A stretch of DNA of 64,000 nucleotides from Alteromonas profundi (GCF_010500865.1 NZ_JAAAWN010000017.1:1-64000), one strand, 5' to 3'; shown: positions 49,182 through 59,515, numbered from the stretch's first letter. The notes: a model not told the origin generated them from the sequence alone. Made by a program: numbers and translations.

Positions 49182-52100
49182 ACCCTTCGCCTGGCCATGA
49201 GGATAAAGCATACCCTTGGTACACCCTTTTTTACCGTAGAGGACATTTACTTGTTTTAAGTATTGTCATTCTATTAGTTGCCGGGCTATCGGCTTTAAAT
49301 ACATTGCCTCGCTTAGAAGACCCGCGCATAGACACTCGAAACGCGCTTATTATAACAGCCTACCCGGGCGCGTCTGCAGAGCGCGTTGAGGCGCTTGTCA
49401 CCGATGTTTTAGAAGACCGTTTACGCGAAATTTATGAAATTAAAGAGGTGAAATCTACATCACGGGCAGGTATTTCTGTTATTACTATTGAAACCCAAGA
49501 CTGGGTAGATAATAGCAGCAACGATGCGCTATTTAGTGAAATTAGAGATGTAATATCTGCTGCCTCTGCAGATTTCCCCGATGGCGTTGCGGCTCCAGTA
49601 TTTGATGAGAAGCGGGGAGCAACGGCTTTTACCTTATTGCTCGCGTTGTCTGCCGACCACCCGCAGACAACCGCATTGACCCTTACCAGTAGATTAGCCG
49701 ACGAGTTAACAGATAGACTTCGTAACGTAGGCGGCACTGAACTTGTACGCATTTATGGGGCGCCAGAAGAACAAATAAATGTCAGTATCTCCCCGCAAAA
49801 ACTAGCGGCTACCGGTTTAACTTTACAGCAGATTAGCCAGCTTATTAAGCAAGCCGATCCTAAGTTGCCCGCCGGTGTGCTAGATACACAGACTCGCCAA
49901 CTGCGCTTTAGTGTAGCCAAAGGACTCGATGGCGTTGCTATGATTGCTGCTATTCCACTTATTAACCAAGACGGCAGGTATCTGCGTGTGGATGATATTG
50001 CGGAGGTAACAAGAGGGTACGCCACGCCGCGCACTGATATAGCTATGCTCGACGGGCAAGAAGTCATTTTTATTGCTGCGCGCATGCAAACTTCCTTGCG
50101 TTCAGATGTCTGGACCCAACGTGCACTTGAGGTTGTTAGAAACTTCAATCGTGATTTTGAGGGTACGGCTACCGCCGAGGTCGCCTTCAAGCAAAATACC
50201 TATACCGCAGATAGACTCTCTGAGTTATCAGGCAACCTTTTACTTGGCTGCGCTGTGGTCATGCTTGTGATTCTATTATTTATGGGCTTCAGAGCCTCGT
50301 GGATAGTAGGACTCGCGCTTCCTTTATGTGCTGCATTTGCGCTATTTTCACTAAGCTTTTTTAACGAGCAAATTCATCAGATGTCGATTTTCGGCATGAT
50401 CATCGCCATAGGCCTTCTTATTGACAATGCCATAGTGATTACCGATGAGATAAGAATAAATTTGCAAGATCCCGCGTTAACGCGGGTGGGTGCTATGGCA
50501 AAGAGCGTGGCACATTTATTTGCCCCTTTACTTGCATCCACGCTTACCACGGTACTGGGCTTTATGCCTATTTTATTGCTAAACGGAAATATTGGCGATT
50601 TTGTTGGACCTATCGCAATTAGCGTGGTGATGGCACTTATAGGCTCTTTGTTTATATCCCTTACTATTATTGCCGCCCTTGCAGCACGCTTTTTACCTCG
50701 TGGGAAGATCACTTTGCAGCCTAACGCCTCCGCATGGTGGCGAGTGGGTCTACAAGCCCCGTCTCTCTCACACGCTTTTAGTCGTCAATTAGGACGCTGG
50801 ATAAAACGCCCCTACTTGGTGCTACCTATCGTTGTTCTTTTCTGTCTCTCTGGTTTTGTATTATCAGGTACGCTGGCTAACGTGTTTTTCCCCAGCGCAG
50901 ACAGAGACCAGTTTGAGGTTTATTTATGGACGCCTGAAGGCAGCAGCATAAACAATACCCATGCGTATGCGAAGAAGTTAGATGAAATCATTCATCAAAA
51001 AGACGGGGTTAAGCAAGTTACGTGGTTAGTGGGCGGGTCGGCCCCTTCTGTTTATTACAACCAAGTAATGACACGAGACAATCTTGCTAATTTTGCAAAC
51101 GCCGTGGTAACCACAGAAACTGTCTCACAGGCATCAGCGCTTATTGGCGAGTTACAACATGAGCTGGATACCAGCATGCCGCAAGTGCAGGTGGTAGTAC
51201 GCGCATTTGGGCAGGGGCCACCGATTGCCGCCCCTGTAGAGGTAGAGATATTGGGGCCAGACGTGGACGTGCTTAACGAGCTTGGCCAGCGTGTACGTTT
51301 TCTATTGTCGGAAATTCCAGGTATCTCTCAATCTATCGCCAGTATCACAATGGGCGAACCCGAGCTCAATGTAGATGCCTCAAGCGACACTCTCTCTTAC
51401 CTCGGTCTCACGCTATCCGACCTAGCCGCACAAATGCAGGTTAATTTCTCGGGTCTAGCCGGTGGGTCTGTATTGGAAAGCACAGAAGAAATTCCTGTAT
51501 CGGTACGATTAACAGAAGCCTTTAGGCAGGATGTGGCAGGAATAAATGCCATGCCCATTTCCATTAATTCACAAGGTGAGCAAACGTGGTCTACATTAGG
51601 CGCGATAGCAACAACACGTTATTTACCATCAATAAGTAGTATTACGCGGCAAGACGGCGAGCGGGTAAATCGTGTTCAAGCGTATTTATTACCGGGTGTT
51701 CCAGCGGTAGATGCTAGCAATGCACTAAGAGATAAATTAGCTGATTCACTTAATTTACCGCCAGGGTATCGTATTCATTTAGCGGGAGATGCTGACGAAC
51801 AACAACAGGCGCTCGGGCAACTAGGAACTTATGCACCGGTTCTGTTGGTACTAATGGTTACTACACTCATTTTAACGTTCACAAGCCTACGCATGGCCGG
51901 GGTGATAGCGGTGGTTGCCGTTTTATCGGTAGGTTTAGGTATGTTCAGCTTGTGGGTTTCTGGTTTACCAGTGGGCTTTAATCCGCTACTTGGGTCTGCT
52001 GGGCTTATTGGCGTAGCAATCAACGGCTCAATTGTGGTTATCGCTGCAATCAACGCTAACAGCAAGGCAAAGCAAGGGGATACGAAAGAAATCGTTAAAG

Positions 52101-52312
52101 AAACCATGGGGTGTAGCCGCCATATTCTTTCTACCACATTTACCACTGTGGGCGGATTAGTCCCGTTATTATTATTCAGCGAGGGCAGTTTCTGGCCCCC
52201 CTTAGCCGTGGTTTTAGCCGGGGGCGTGGGTTTCTCGGTTATCTTATCGTTGGTATTTACGCCTACCCTCGTGGCCGCGTTTCAGCGTTACCGCTATCGC
52301 ACGGGACACTAA
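49178..52312 (+). CDS. RND efflux pump inner membrane transporter
   Basis: 1044 residues of the hydrophobe/amphiphile efflux (HAE-1-like) family: two repeats of six membrane helices and large periplasmic loops (porter and docking domains). The N-terminal motif SIVILLVAGLSALNTLPRLEDP and the loop ITAYPGASAERVEALVTDVLE are typical. In helix 4 the proton-relay pair that is Asp-Asp in AcrB reads Asp416-Asn417 (IGLLIDNAIV). It pumps drugs or detergents in a tripartite complex with the adaptor; no outer membrane channel gene adjoins, so a TolC homologue elsewhere is needed. It overlaps the adaptor by four bases. Confidence 0.93.
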   Translation: MNPSPGHEDKAYPWYTLFYRRGHLLVLSIVILLVAGLSALNTLPRLEDPRIDTRNALIITAYPGASAERVEALVTDVLEDRLREIYEIKEVKSTSRAGISVITIETQDWVDNSSNDALFSEIRDVISAASADFPDGVAAPVFDEKRGATAFTLLLALSADHPQTTALTLTSRLADELTDRLRNVGGTELVRIYGAPEEQINVSISPQKLAATGLTLQQISQLIKQADPKLPAGVLDTQTRQLRFSVAKGLDGVAMIAAIPLINQDGRYLRVDDIAEVTRGYATPRTDIAMLDGQEVIFIAARMQTSLRSDVWTQRALEVVRNFNRDFEGTATAEVAFKQNTYTADRLSELSGNLLLGCAVVMLVILLFMGFRASWIVGLALPLCAAFALFSLSFFNEQIHQMSIFGMIIAIGLLIDNAIVITDEIRINLQDPALTRVGAMAKSVAHLFAPLLASTLTTVLGFMPILLLNGNIGDFVGPIAISVVMALIGSLFISLTIIAALAARFLPRGKITLQPNASAWWRVGLQAPSLSHAFSRQLGRWIKRPYLVLPIVVLFCLSGFVLSGTLANVFFPSADRDQFEVYLWTPEGSSINNTHAYAKKLDEIIHQKDGVKQVTWLVGGSAPSVYYNQVMTRDNLANFANAVVTTETVSQASALIGELQHELDTSMPQVQVVVRAFGQGPPIAAPVEVEILGPDVDVLNELGQRVRFLLSEIPGISQSIASITMGEPELNVDASSDTLSYLGLTLSDLAAQMQVNFSGLAGGSVLESTEEIPVSVRLTEAFRQDVAGINAMPISINSQGEQTWSTLGAIATTRYLPSISSITRQDGERVNRVQAYLLPGVPAVDASNALRDKLADSLNLPPGYRIHLAGDADEQQQALGQLGTYAPVLLVLMVTTLILTFTSLRMAGVIAVVAVLSVGLGMFSLWVSGLPVGFNPLLGSAGLIGVAINGSIVVIAAINANSKAKQGDTKEIVKETMGCSRHILSTTFTTVGGLVPLLLFSEGSFWPPLAVVLAGGVGFSVILSLVFTPTLVAAFQRYRYRTGH

Positions 52313-52394
52313 CACCTTAGGCGAATAAAAGGTAAACTAACACACATAGTATCGCGTATTTAATTTAACGAATTACAGGCTCTTCTACATCCGT

Positions 52395-52511
52395 ATGATA
52401 ACGCACCTTAAAAAGTGGTGGAAAACCAACTGCCCTCGTTGTGCGCGTATACGGTTATATGTGTTGTGGGCCATTATCATGTTGGTTGTGTATTTTTATG
52501 TCTGGCAGTAG
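52395..52511 (+). CDS. Possible small CPRC membrane peptide (38 aa)
   Basis: A 38-codon reading frame with basic and aromatic N-terminus (KKWWKTN), a CPRC motif, then one membrane helix (YVLWAIIMLVVYFYVW). Its end overlaps the probable start of the DUF2982 gene by 14 bases, as in coupled gene pairs. The pattern looks protein-like, but there is no good ribosome-binding site and no comparison was possible, so this is a candidate only. Confidence 0.42.
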   Translation: MITHLKKWWKTNCPRCARIRLYVLWAIIMLVVYFYVWQ

Positions 52512-53196
52512 CGCAGAACCCATTTTTATCCGAGCCGCATCAAAAAGTAACGGCATTACGAGTATTGTAATAGGTGCAGCCGGACTGGCGGTATCAGCCT
52601 TATGGTTTGTGGTATTACCAAGTTGGCTTTTTTTGGCCGGTATTTTTATCACCAGCGCATCGTTGGTGGCGCTTCTTATTGGCTATTTTAAAGTAAGAGA
52701 GCCCGAATTTAGCTTAGAAATAACCAAACAACACATTGTATATCGCCATCGTTTAGGCAATTGGCAGATCGATTGGGATAACTTACAGCGCGCAGGCTGT
52801 CCGCGCATACGTCAAGGCTTAACCCATGTTGAGCTTGAAACGGTAGGGTTTAAACTTACCGATTACAGCAACTTTTTACATTCTATTTCACCACGTCTGG
52901 CTACGCATTTGCTTATGGAACAGCGACCGTTGTTACTGCAAAATACCGATGAAAATTGTGCGTCGGGTAATTGTTACGAGCAAACCATGTTTGACGATAA
53001 TCATTTTAAGCTGAGCGATGGCACTGTACTTACTGGCGTTAAGGCAATGCTGGCAAACCGCATGGTTGAATTGCGCCGCCGTTTGGGCTTCGATGTCTAT
53101 ATTGCCACCTCAGACATAGATCGCACCCCTGGGGAGTTCGCTGCGTTTATCGCGCAATGTCAGCAAGCCAGGGTAACTCCCCAAACTGCGCCTTAG
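52498..53196 (+). CDS. DUF2982-family membrane protein
   Basis: 232 residues from the ATG at 52498 (MSGSSAEPIFIRAASKS); a GTG 57 bases earlier gives an unlikely cysteine-rich extension. Two membrane helices (SIVIGAAGLAVSALWFVVL and the following ASLVALLIG) precede a cytoplasmic domain with EFSLEITKQHIVYRHRLGNW and a C-terminal helical part. I recognise it as the DUF2982 family found in Alteromonadales; function unknown. A possible 38-residue peptide gene overlaps its start, suggesting coupled translation. Confidence 0.7.
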   Translation: MSGSSAEPIFIRAASKSNGITSIVIGAAGLAVSALWFVVLPSWLFLAGIFITSASLVALLIGYFKVREPEFSLEITKQHIVYRHRLGNWQIDWDNLQRAGCPRIRQGLTHVELETVGFKLTDYSNFLHSISPRLATHLLMEQRPLLLQNTDENCASGNCYEQTMFDDNHFKLSDGTVLTGVKAMLANRMVELRRRLGFDVYIATSDIDRTPGEFAAFIAQCQQARVTPQTAP

Positions 53197-53205
53197 GTTA
53201 CCGCC

Positions 53206-56200
53206 TTAAGTTATACCTAGCTGACTTATCTGCTTTTTGCCCCCTAAGATCATCTGCTCGGCTTCATTTAATAGCGCGGGAAGGTGTTCTTCTACCAGAA
53301 AATGCTGCCCCAGTTTAAGCGCCGATTCAAGTTCATCGGCTAATTTTTGCAAGCGGGGTACACCTGTGTAACAGCATGCACCATGTAGCTTATGTATTTC
53401 GCTTTTTAGCCCATGGTAGTCTCGTTTGGCCCACATAGCTTTTAGTGATGTCACAGAAACAGGAAGCAATTCAATAAAGTCGTTTAATAATTCACTGGCC
53501 GCTAGGGTATTTTGATTGGCGCGTTTTAGGGCTAACTGCCAATCAAAAGAAGGCAATTGAATATGGGTGGGGGCCATATCGTGACACCAGGTTCGTATTA
53601 ACCCAATAAGCTGGCTTATTTCTATGGGTTTAGGTAAATAATCATCCATCCCTGAGGCAAGTAAACGCTCTTGCTCTTCTTTAAATGCATGGGCGGTTAC
53701 CGCAATAATGGGCGTTCCTAAGTTTAACGGCGTTTGACGAATGTCTCTCGAGGCTTGTAAGCCATCCATACCCGGCATTTGAACATCCATTAAGATGAGA
53801 TCGAACTCTTGTGTTTGACACTGGTTTATCGCATCTTGTCCGCTTAGCGTTGTTACCAGTGTTACTGGCGAACTGTCTAGCCAAGTGTGGAGTAGCTTTA
53901 GGTTCATATCCATATCATCCACCGCCAGAATTTTCACCTTGGGCAGCGCATTAATCTTTTGTTGTAATGGATTTCGCGGTGCAATTTTCTTGCTGTGTAC
54001 TAAGCTATCGAGCTTGGTTTCAGTCATTGGCATACGCAACTGGGTATGGAAGTGCTGCGTTAAGCTAGGGTATTGGGTAAAGGGCTCAGGACCAGAATAC
54101 CAAAGGATACGTTGTTTTGCTGGGAATAGAACAAAGCGGCTTAACAAGGTATCCCGATGTGCCATTTTAGAAACCGGTACAGTAGCCATAAAGAAATCGG
54201 CGTGAATGTTAAGTTTCGATAAATAATCTAACGACTCAACACTGGTAACTGCAGCGCCCAACTGTTTTAGCATAGCCGCGCTCGCCCGTCGTGTGGCGGG
54301 GACTGGGTCGAAGATAACCACGGTTTTATTGCGCCAATCAGGATCTGGACTTAACGCGTATTTTTGACTTAAATGATTGGTTCTGAGGGTAACATTAAAG
54401 GTAGAGCCAATACCAGGAGTGCTCTTTAAGGTTAAATCGCCGCGCATAAGTCGCACTAATTCACGGGTGATCACTAGCCCTAATCCCGTGCCCTGATAGT
54501 TTCGATTTAGCGCATCGTCTACTTGGGAAAAGGCACTGAACAATTTCTTACGGTCAGTGCGGCTAATACCTATTCCGGTGTCTTCAACGATAATGTTTAT
54601 TTCATGAATACCATGCGCTAAAGGGCGCCCAGAAATGGTCAGTGTAATGGTTCCTGATGAGGTGAACTTTAGGGCGTTACTTAGCAGGTTATTTAGAATT
54701 TGTTTAATCCGAAAAACATCGCCAATTAGCTTCTCTGGTAGTGGCGACAAATCAAGAACAAACTCCAGTTTCTTGCTATGTGCCGATTTCGCCATAATTG
54801 TTACCATTTCCTCTATCAACTTGGTCGGCGAAAAAGGATGATTGTTAATTTGCAGCTTGCCGGCTTCTATTTTTGAAAAGTCGAGTACGTCGTTAACAAT
54901 GGTCAATAAGTTGTCAGCAGCGGTATCGATAATGCGTGCCTGCTCTTGCTGATCTGGGGGGAGTGAGGCATTAGTCAGCTCACGACTAAACCCGAGTATT
55001 GCGTTCAAAGGGGTGCGAATTTCGTGGCTCATATTAGCCAGAAACTGCGATTTTACGTTGCTGGCTTTTATCGCATCTTTTCGTGCGATGTCTAGACGCG
55101 CATTTTGCTCCTCTATCAGCTCCATATTATTACGTAATTCGTCAGTGGCCTGAGCAACATCATGTTCTAGTTGGCTACGGCTTTTTTCCATAAGCGCTAA
55201 CGAAAAAAGCCCTGCTTCTAGGAATACCCCAACTTGAAAGCAGTAGGTGGTAAAGTCGTTGGAAGGTAAAACACCGACTAAACTGAGCATGCCCACAATG
55301 GCACTCATCGCGAGCATAGACCAGGCAAATATAAAGTAGCGCGCAGGTTTAAAGCGGTTAAAAAAGGCCTCGAAGCCGGCATAGATATAACTACAAATAG
55401 CAATTAAGCCTACGCTGTATACAAGGTTATTTTTCCAAATAGAAGGCAAAACATCTAAAAAGCAGATAACACCCACTATCGCCTGAATAGCCAACATTAC
55501 AACCACAATAGGGTGGGCGAAACTGGCGTTCTTTTTAGTCTCGAGAAAGCTGATGGTAAATATGCCAGAGCAAAAGCCAATAATTACAAAAATAAGCTCG
55601 GTATGCCCTACTAGCCACGATGGAATACCAGTAGGGAAAAAGAAATGAATGTGCCCGCCCCATACAAACTGCCACAGCACTACCGCCAATATATAACTTA
55701 TATAGGCAATTAAACTTTTTTCTTTTACCTCGAAAAACAAAACGAGGTTGTAAATTGCCAATATCAGTAGGCCACCATAGAACAACCCCCATAATAAGCT
55801 ATCCCATTGAAAGTAAGTGCTATGATAGGGTTCAGGAAGTATTTTCAGCGGCGTGATAAGACTAGACGATAAGCTTTCAATACGGATATAAATATCCACC
55901 CTGTCGGTGTTAGGAAAGTTAACCCTAAAGGTAGGTATGCGAAAGCGCTGTTCTGTTTGGGCCTTACCTTGGTGGCTTTGTGCCAACACCTTGCCATTTT
56001 GTACGAGATAAAAATCCACCTTATCTAGCTGGCTAAAATTAATCGTCAGTACCCAATTCTTCTGACTAGAGATATTCGATAATGACGTCAGTAGCCACAT
56101 GCCTTGTGAACGAAACCCAAAGTTAGGGTTATCTTCGGGGTGCATCCGAAAGTCTCGTTGACGTTTAGTCACATCATTGATGGTGAGGGGGAGATCAGAC

Positions 56201-56343
56201 TCGTAGAGGTAATAGAGTGAAGAGGATAAGTCTACGGGAGTATCTTCATCGAACATTTGCTCTATGTGCTGCGCATAAACCTTAAGAGATGCAAGGGATA
56301 CAAACAGCGTAAAGCAAAGCAATAACAATCGGGAGAAATGCAT
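53206..56343 (-). CDS. BarA-like hybrid sensor kinase with 7TMR-DISM sensor
   Basis: 1045 residues in order: signal peptide (1-24), a periplasmic 7TMR-DISMED2 domain (about 30-170), seven membrane helices (about 183-390), a coiled coil, HisKA with His440 in SHEIRTPLNAILGF, HATPase (IEDTGIGI-type N and G boxes, with GTGLGLVITRELV), a degenerate receiver (about 673-790, with no clear Asp), a true receiver with Asp853 in ILMDVQMPGMDG, and an Hpt with His984 in HKLHGACCYTGVPRL. The C-terminal half is the BarA pattern, which acts with UvrY/GacA to control Csr small RNAs. The sensor half is not the short HAMP type of E. coli BarA. Stimulus and partner are inferred. Confidence 0.88.
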   Translation of the reverse strand: MHFSRLLLLCFTLFVSLASLKVYAQHIEQMFDEDTPVDLSSSLYYLYESDLPLTINDVTKRQRDFRMHPEDNPNFGFRSQGMWLLTSLSNISSQKNWVLTINFSQLDKVDFYLVQNGKVLAQSHQGKAQTEQRFRIPTFRVNFPNTDRVDIYIRIESLSSSLITPLKILPEPYHSTYFQWDSLLWGLFYGGLLILAIYNLVLFFEVKEKSLIAYISYILAVVLWQFVWGGHIHFFFPTGIPSWLVGHTELIFVIIGFCSGIFTISFLETKKNASFAHPIVVVMLAIQAIVGVICFLDVLPSIWKNNLVYSVGLIAICSYIYAGFEAFFNRFKPARYFIFAWSMLAMSAIVGMLSLVGVLPSNDFTTYCFQVGVFLEAGLFSLALMEKSRSQLEHDVAQATDELRNNMELIEEQNARLDIARKDAIKASNVKSQFLANMSHEIRTPLNAILGFSRELTNASLPPDQQEQARIIDTAADNLLTIVNDVLDFSKIEAGKLQINNHPFSPTKLIEEMVTIMAKSAHSKKLEFVLDLSPLPEKLIGDVFRIKQILNNLLSNALKFTSSGTITLTISGRPLAHGIHEINIIVEDTGIGISRTDRKKLFSAFSQVDDALNRNYQGTGLGLVITRELVRLMRGDLTLKSTPGIGSTFNVTLRTNHLSQKYALSPDPDWRNKTVVIFDPVPATRRASAAMLKQLGAAVTSVESLDYLSKLNIHADFFMATVPVSKMAHRDTLLSRFVLFPAKQRILWYSGPEPFTQYPSLTQHFHTQLRMPMTETKLDSLVHSKKIAPRNPLQQKINALPKVKILAVDDMDMNLKLLHTWLDSSPVTLVTTLSGQDAINQCQTQEFDLILMDVQMPGMDGLQASRDIRQTPLNLGTPIIAVTAHAFKEEQERLLASGMDDYLPKPIEISQLIGLIRTWCHDMAPTHIQLPSFDWQLALKRANQNTLAASELLNDFIELLPVSVTSLKAMWAKRDYHGLKSEIHKLHGACCYTGVPRLQKLADELESALKLGQHFLVEEHLPALLNEAEQMILGGKKQISQLGIT

Positions 56344-56599
56344 GATCTAGAGTCTTTTTATATTCTTGGTATATTAAACCACTCAATGCGCTATTGTACA
56401 AAGGGCGATCAGAATAAAGCTATCGTAGAAACGGCGAGTGTGTAATATTGCACTACAAAGCGCTTTACCTCACAATACCAACACGCAGACACACTTTTAT
56501 TGTGTATACAGTGTGCTAATTGGCTTCTTCTCATTATACCGCTCGTTACCCTTTGTGGTTAACGTTCGATAGTGCAAATAACAAAACGAAAAAATTATC
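56344..56599. other. Divergent kinase / parC promoter region
   Basis: A 256-base AT-rich region with no gene. It must hold promoters in both directions; no ribosome-binding site of good quality is seen before the parC ATG. Confidence 0.4.
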
Positions 56600-58885
56600 A
56601 TGAGCGACGAGATCATCATCAACCGCGACGGTGTAGAACAACTTCCCCTGCGACGATTTACCGAAGATGCGTACTTAAATTATTCTATGTACGTCATTAT
56701 GGACAGAGCACTTCCTCATATTTCGGATGGGCTTAAGCCGGTACAAAGGCGCATTATTTATGCGATGTCAGATTTAGGCCTAAGTGCCAATGCTAAGTAT
56801 AAAAAATCTGCGCGTACTGTGGGTGATGTATTGGGTAAATTTCATCCCCATGGCGATTCTGCCTGTTACGAGGCTATGGTGCTTATGGCGCAGCCGTTTT
56901 CCTATCGTTACCCATTAGTCGATGGACAAGGAAACTGGGGGGCGCCCGATGATCCTAAGTCTTTTGCCGCTATGCGTTATACCGAAGCTAAGCTTTCTCG
57001 ATTTTCTGAAGTATTACTAAACGAGTTAGGACAGGGCACGGTTGACTGGGTGCCTAATTTCGATGGAACCTTAAATGAACCTAGCATGCTGCCCGCTAGG
57101 CTGCCGCATATTTTGTTAAATGGCGTTACCGGCATTGCAGTGGGTATGGCTACCGATATTCCCCCCCATAATGTAAGAGAGTTGGCAGCCGCATGCGCCA
57201 TGTTGTTAGACAACAGCAAAGCCGATTTACAGGATGTGCTAGCGCACGTTAATGGCCCTGATTATCCCACCGAAGCTGAAATTATTACGCCAAAATCAGA
57301 TATACAGAAGCTGTATGAAACTGGACGTGGCTCAATAAAGATGCGCGCCGTATATCATGAAGAAAGTGGTGATGTGGTTGTTACTGCGCTACCTCATCAG
57401 GCTTCAGGCGCTAAAATATTAGAACAAATTGCATCTCAGATGCAGGCGAAAAAACTGCCAATGGTAAGCGATTTAAGGGATGAGTCAGACCATGAAAACC
57501 CTACACGCTTAGTTATTACGCCGCGCTCTAACCGGGTCGATATCGCGCAACTTATGCAGCACTTGTTTGCCACCACCGATTTAGAAAAAAACTATCGCGT
57601 AAACTTAAATATGATAGGGCTAGATGGCCGCCCTCAGGTGAAAGATCTACGCACTATTTTGACTGAATGGTTGGTATACCGAAAGGAAACAGTGACCCGG
57701 CGCCTGCAGTACCGACTCGATAAAGTTCTCGCCCGCCTGCACATATTAGAAGGTTTACTCATCGCCTTTTTAAACATTGATGAAGTTATCGAAATTATTC
57801 GAACTTATGACAAACCTAAGCCTGAGTTAATGCAGCGTTTTGCGCTAAGCGATACACAAGCAGAAGCAATATTAGAGTTAAAGCTTCGCCACCTAGCCAA
57901 GCTAGAAGAGGTGAAGATCCGCGGTGAGCAAGATGAGTTGGCGGCCGAGCGGGATAAGCTTCAAACATTGTTAGGATCTGATCGCCGTTTAAAAACCCTA
58001 ATTAAGAAAGAAATTCTTGCCGATGCTGAGAAATATGGCGATGACCGTCGTTCTCCCTTAATGGTGAGAGAAGAAGCCAAAGCCTTATCAGAAAAAGAAC
58101 TTGTTCCAGCTGAATCTGTAACCGTAGTGTTATCTGAAAAAGGCTGGGCGCGCTGCGCTAAAGGCCATGACATTGATGCTGAAGGATTGAGCTATAAAGC
58201 CGGGGACGGTTATTTATCTAGCGCTGAAGGTAAAAGCAACCAACCTGCGGTGTTTATGGATACTTCAGGACGTACCTTTTCTTGTGATGCGCACGGGTTG
58301 CCCTCTGCCCGTAGTCAGGGAGAACCTTTAACAGGACGCTTTAGCATAGTGGGGGGCGAGTCGTTTGAACATGTATTAATGGCTGCGGATGACGCTAAGT
58401 TCTTAGTAGGCTCTGATGCGGGCTATGGCTTTGTGGGTACGTTTAAAGACATGGTCAGTAAGAATAAGGCAGGTAAAGCCTTTTTGTCATTGCCAAAAGC
58501 GGCGAAAGTGATGAAACCGCAGCCTGTTAGCGAGTTGGAAAAAGACTGGTGCTTGGCCATTTCAAATGAAGGGCGCATGTTATTGTTCCCGTTGAGAGAC
58601 TTACCAAGTTTAGGTAAAGGTAAAGGCAACAAGTTAATGAGTATTCCTTCCATCAAGGCGCAAGCAAGAGAAGAATATATTAAAATTTTAACCGTCGTAC
58701 CTGATGGCGCATCGTTAAAGGTCTCTGCAGGGAAACGTAGTATGACCTTGTCCTACGATGATCTTACCCATTATCAGGGTGAGCGTGGACGAAGAGGCAA
58801 TAAACTACCCCGCGGCCTACAGCGGGTGGATAACGTTGAAGTAGAAGCGGCGCCGCAACACAAAGACAGCGAGCAAAATAGCTAA
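56600..58885 (+). CDS. parC: DNA topoisomerase IV subunit A
   Basis: 761 residues. With ParE it decatenates daughter chromosomes. The catalytic tyrosine is Tyr127 in [13 protein letters not shown]. The quinolone-resistance region reads [16 protein letters not shown]: Ser87 and Glu91 correspond to E. coli Ser80 and Glu84 and are the sensitive forms. The C-terminal beta-pinwheel (from about 500) is present, with the [12 protein letters not shown] blade. No parE adjoins. The next gene, 75 bases on and in the same direction, is H-NOX-like. Confidence 0.97.
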   Translation: MSDEIIINRDGVEQLPLRRFTEDAYLNYSMYVIMDRALPHISDGLKPVQRRIIYAMSDLGLSANAKYKKSARTVGDVLGKFHPHGDSACYEAMVLMAQPFSYRYPLVDGQGNWGAPDDPKSFAAMRYTEAKLSRFSEVLLNELGQGTVDWVPNFDGTLNEPSMLPARLPHILLNGVTGIAVGMATDIPPHNVRELAAACAMLLDNSKADLQDVLAHVNGPDYPTEAEIITPKSDIQKLYETGRGSIKMRAVYHEESGDVVVTALPHQASGAKILEQIASQMQAKKLPMVSDLRDESDHENPTRLVITPRSNRVDIAQLMQHLFATTDLEKNYRVNLNMIGLDGRPQVKDLRTILTEWLVYRKETVTRRLQYRLDKVLARLHILEGLLIAFLNIDEVIEIIRTYDKPKPELMQRFALSDTQAEAILELKLRHLAKLEEVKIRGEQDELAAERDKLQTLLGSDRRLKTLIKKEILADAEKYGDDRRSPLMVREEAKALSEKELVPAESVTVVLSEKGWARCAKGHDIDAEGLSYKAGDGYLSSAEGKSNQPAVFMDTSGRTFSCDAHGLPSARSQGEPLTGRFSIVGGESFEHVLMAADDAKFLVGSDAGYGFVGTFKDMVSKNKAGKAFLSLPKAAKVMKPQPVSELEKDWCLAISNEGRMLLFPLRDLPSLGKGKGNKLMSIPSIKAQAREEYIKILTVVPDGASLKVSAGKRSMTLSYDDLTHYQGERGRRGNKLPRGLQRVDNVEVEAAPQHKDSEQNS

Positions 58886-58959
58886 GCGATTGTGATCTAT
58901 TGCTCGCTGTCAGCCTATATATGAAGCAGTAAGTTTCTATAGCGTGAACAGGAGGCAAT

Positions 58960-59499
58960 ATGTTAGGGATCGTCTTTACATCGCTTATAGATATGTTGGA
59001 GACGGAAGCCTCGCCAGATTTCGCAAACGAGGTCATGTCACAAGCAAGGTTGTCGGGTGTGAGGGATTACGCCGTTGCAAAAAATTATCCCTATGAGCAC
59101 ATGCAGCGCATGGTGGAGGTGTTGGTAGAAAGAACTGGCAAATCGGCGAATGCGTTGTTACATGAAATAGGCCGCTATTTATTCGCCCGTTTAGCCGATG
59201 ATTACCGAGAACTGCTGACTGAGCAAGAAGGTTTGCTGAATCTATTAACATGGGTAGACAGTGAACTTGATGACAGGGTGAAAAAAGTAAACCCGGATGC
59301 CACCATTCCACGCTTTACTGTACTTTCTCGTACCGATACAGCCATGCGTCTGCACTATTATTCGACCCGTGATCTTCACGCTTTAGCAGAAGGGGTAATG
59401 GACGCGGCGGCTGAATTTTATGATTGCCATTTAGAACGGGAAATCCATCAAACAGAAACGCCGCATACCTACGAGTTTAGTTTATCTGTACTTCGATAA
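58960..59499 (+). CDS. H-NOX-like (heme NO-binding) domain protein lacking the proximal histidine
   Basis: 179 residues matching the HNOB fold in length and pattern: N-terminal MLGIVFTSLIDMLE, the helical half, and the YxSxR motif (Tyr133-Ser135-Arg137 in YYSTR), which binds heme propionates. The proline of the linker is Pro117 in ATIPRF. The residue that should be the proximal heme histidine, 17 residues before it, is Asp100 (TWVDSELDD), and there is no histidine from residue 69 to 131. H-NOX proteins normally bind heme and sense NO or oxygen; this one may not hold heme in the standard way. No adjacent histidine kinase or cyclase. GGAGG lies before the ATG. The gene follows parC by 75 bases. 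Confidence 0.8.
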   Translation: MLGIVFTSLIDMLETEASPDFANEVMSQARLSGVRDYAVAKNYPYEHMQRMVEVLVERTGKSANALLHEIGRYLFARLADDYRELLTEQEGLLNLLTWVDSELDDRVKKVNPDATIPRFTVLSRTDTAMRLHYYSTRDLHALAEGVMDAAAEFYDCHLEREIHQTETPHTYEFSLSVLR

Positions 59500-59515
59500 G
59501 CACTAACTGTACATT

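Noticed and set aside
56899..56990. Quinolone-resistance mutation in parC
   Set aside because: The residues matching E. coli Ser80 and Glu84 are the sensitive forms.
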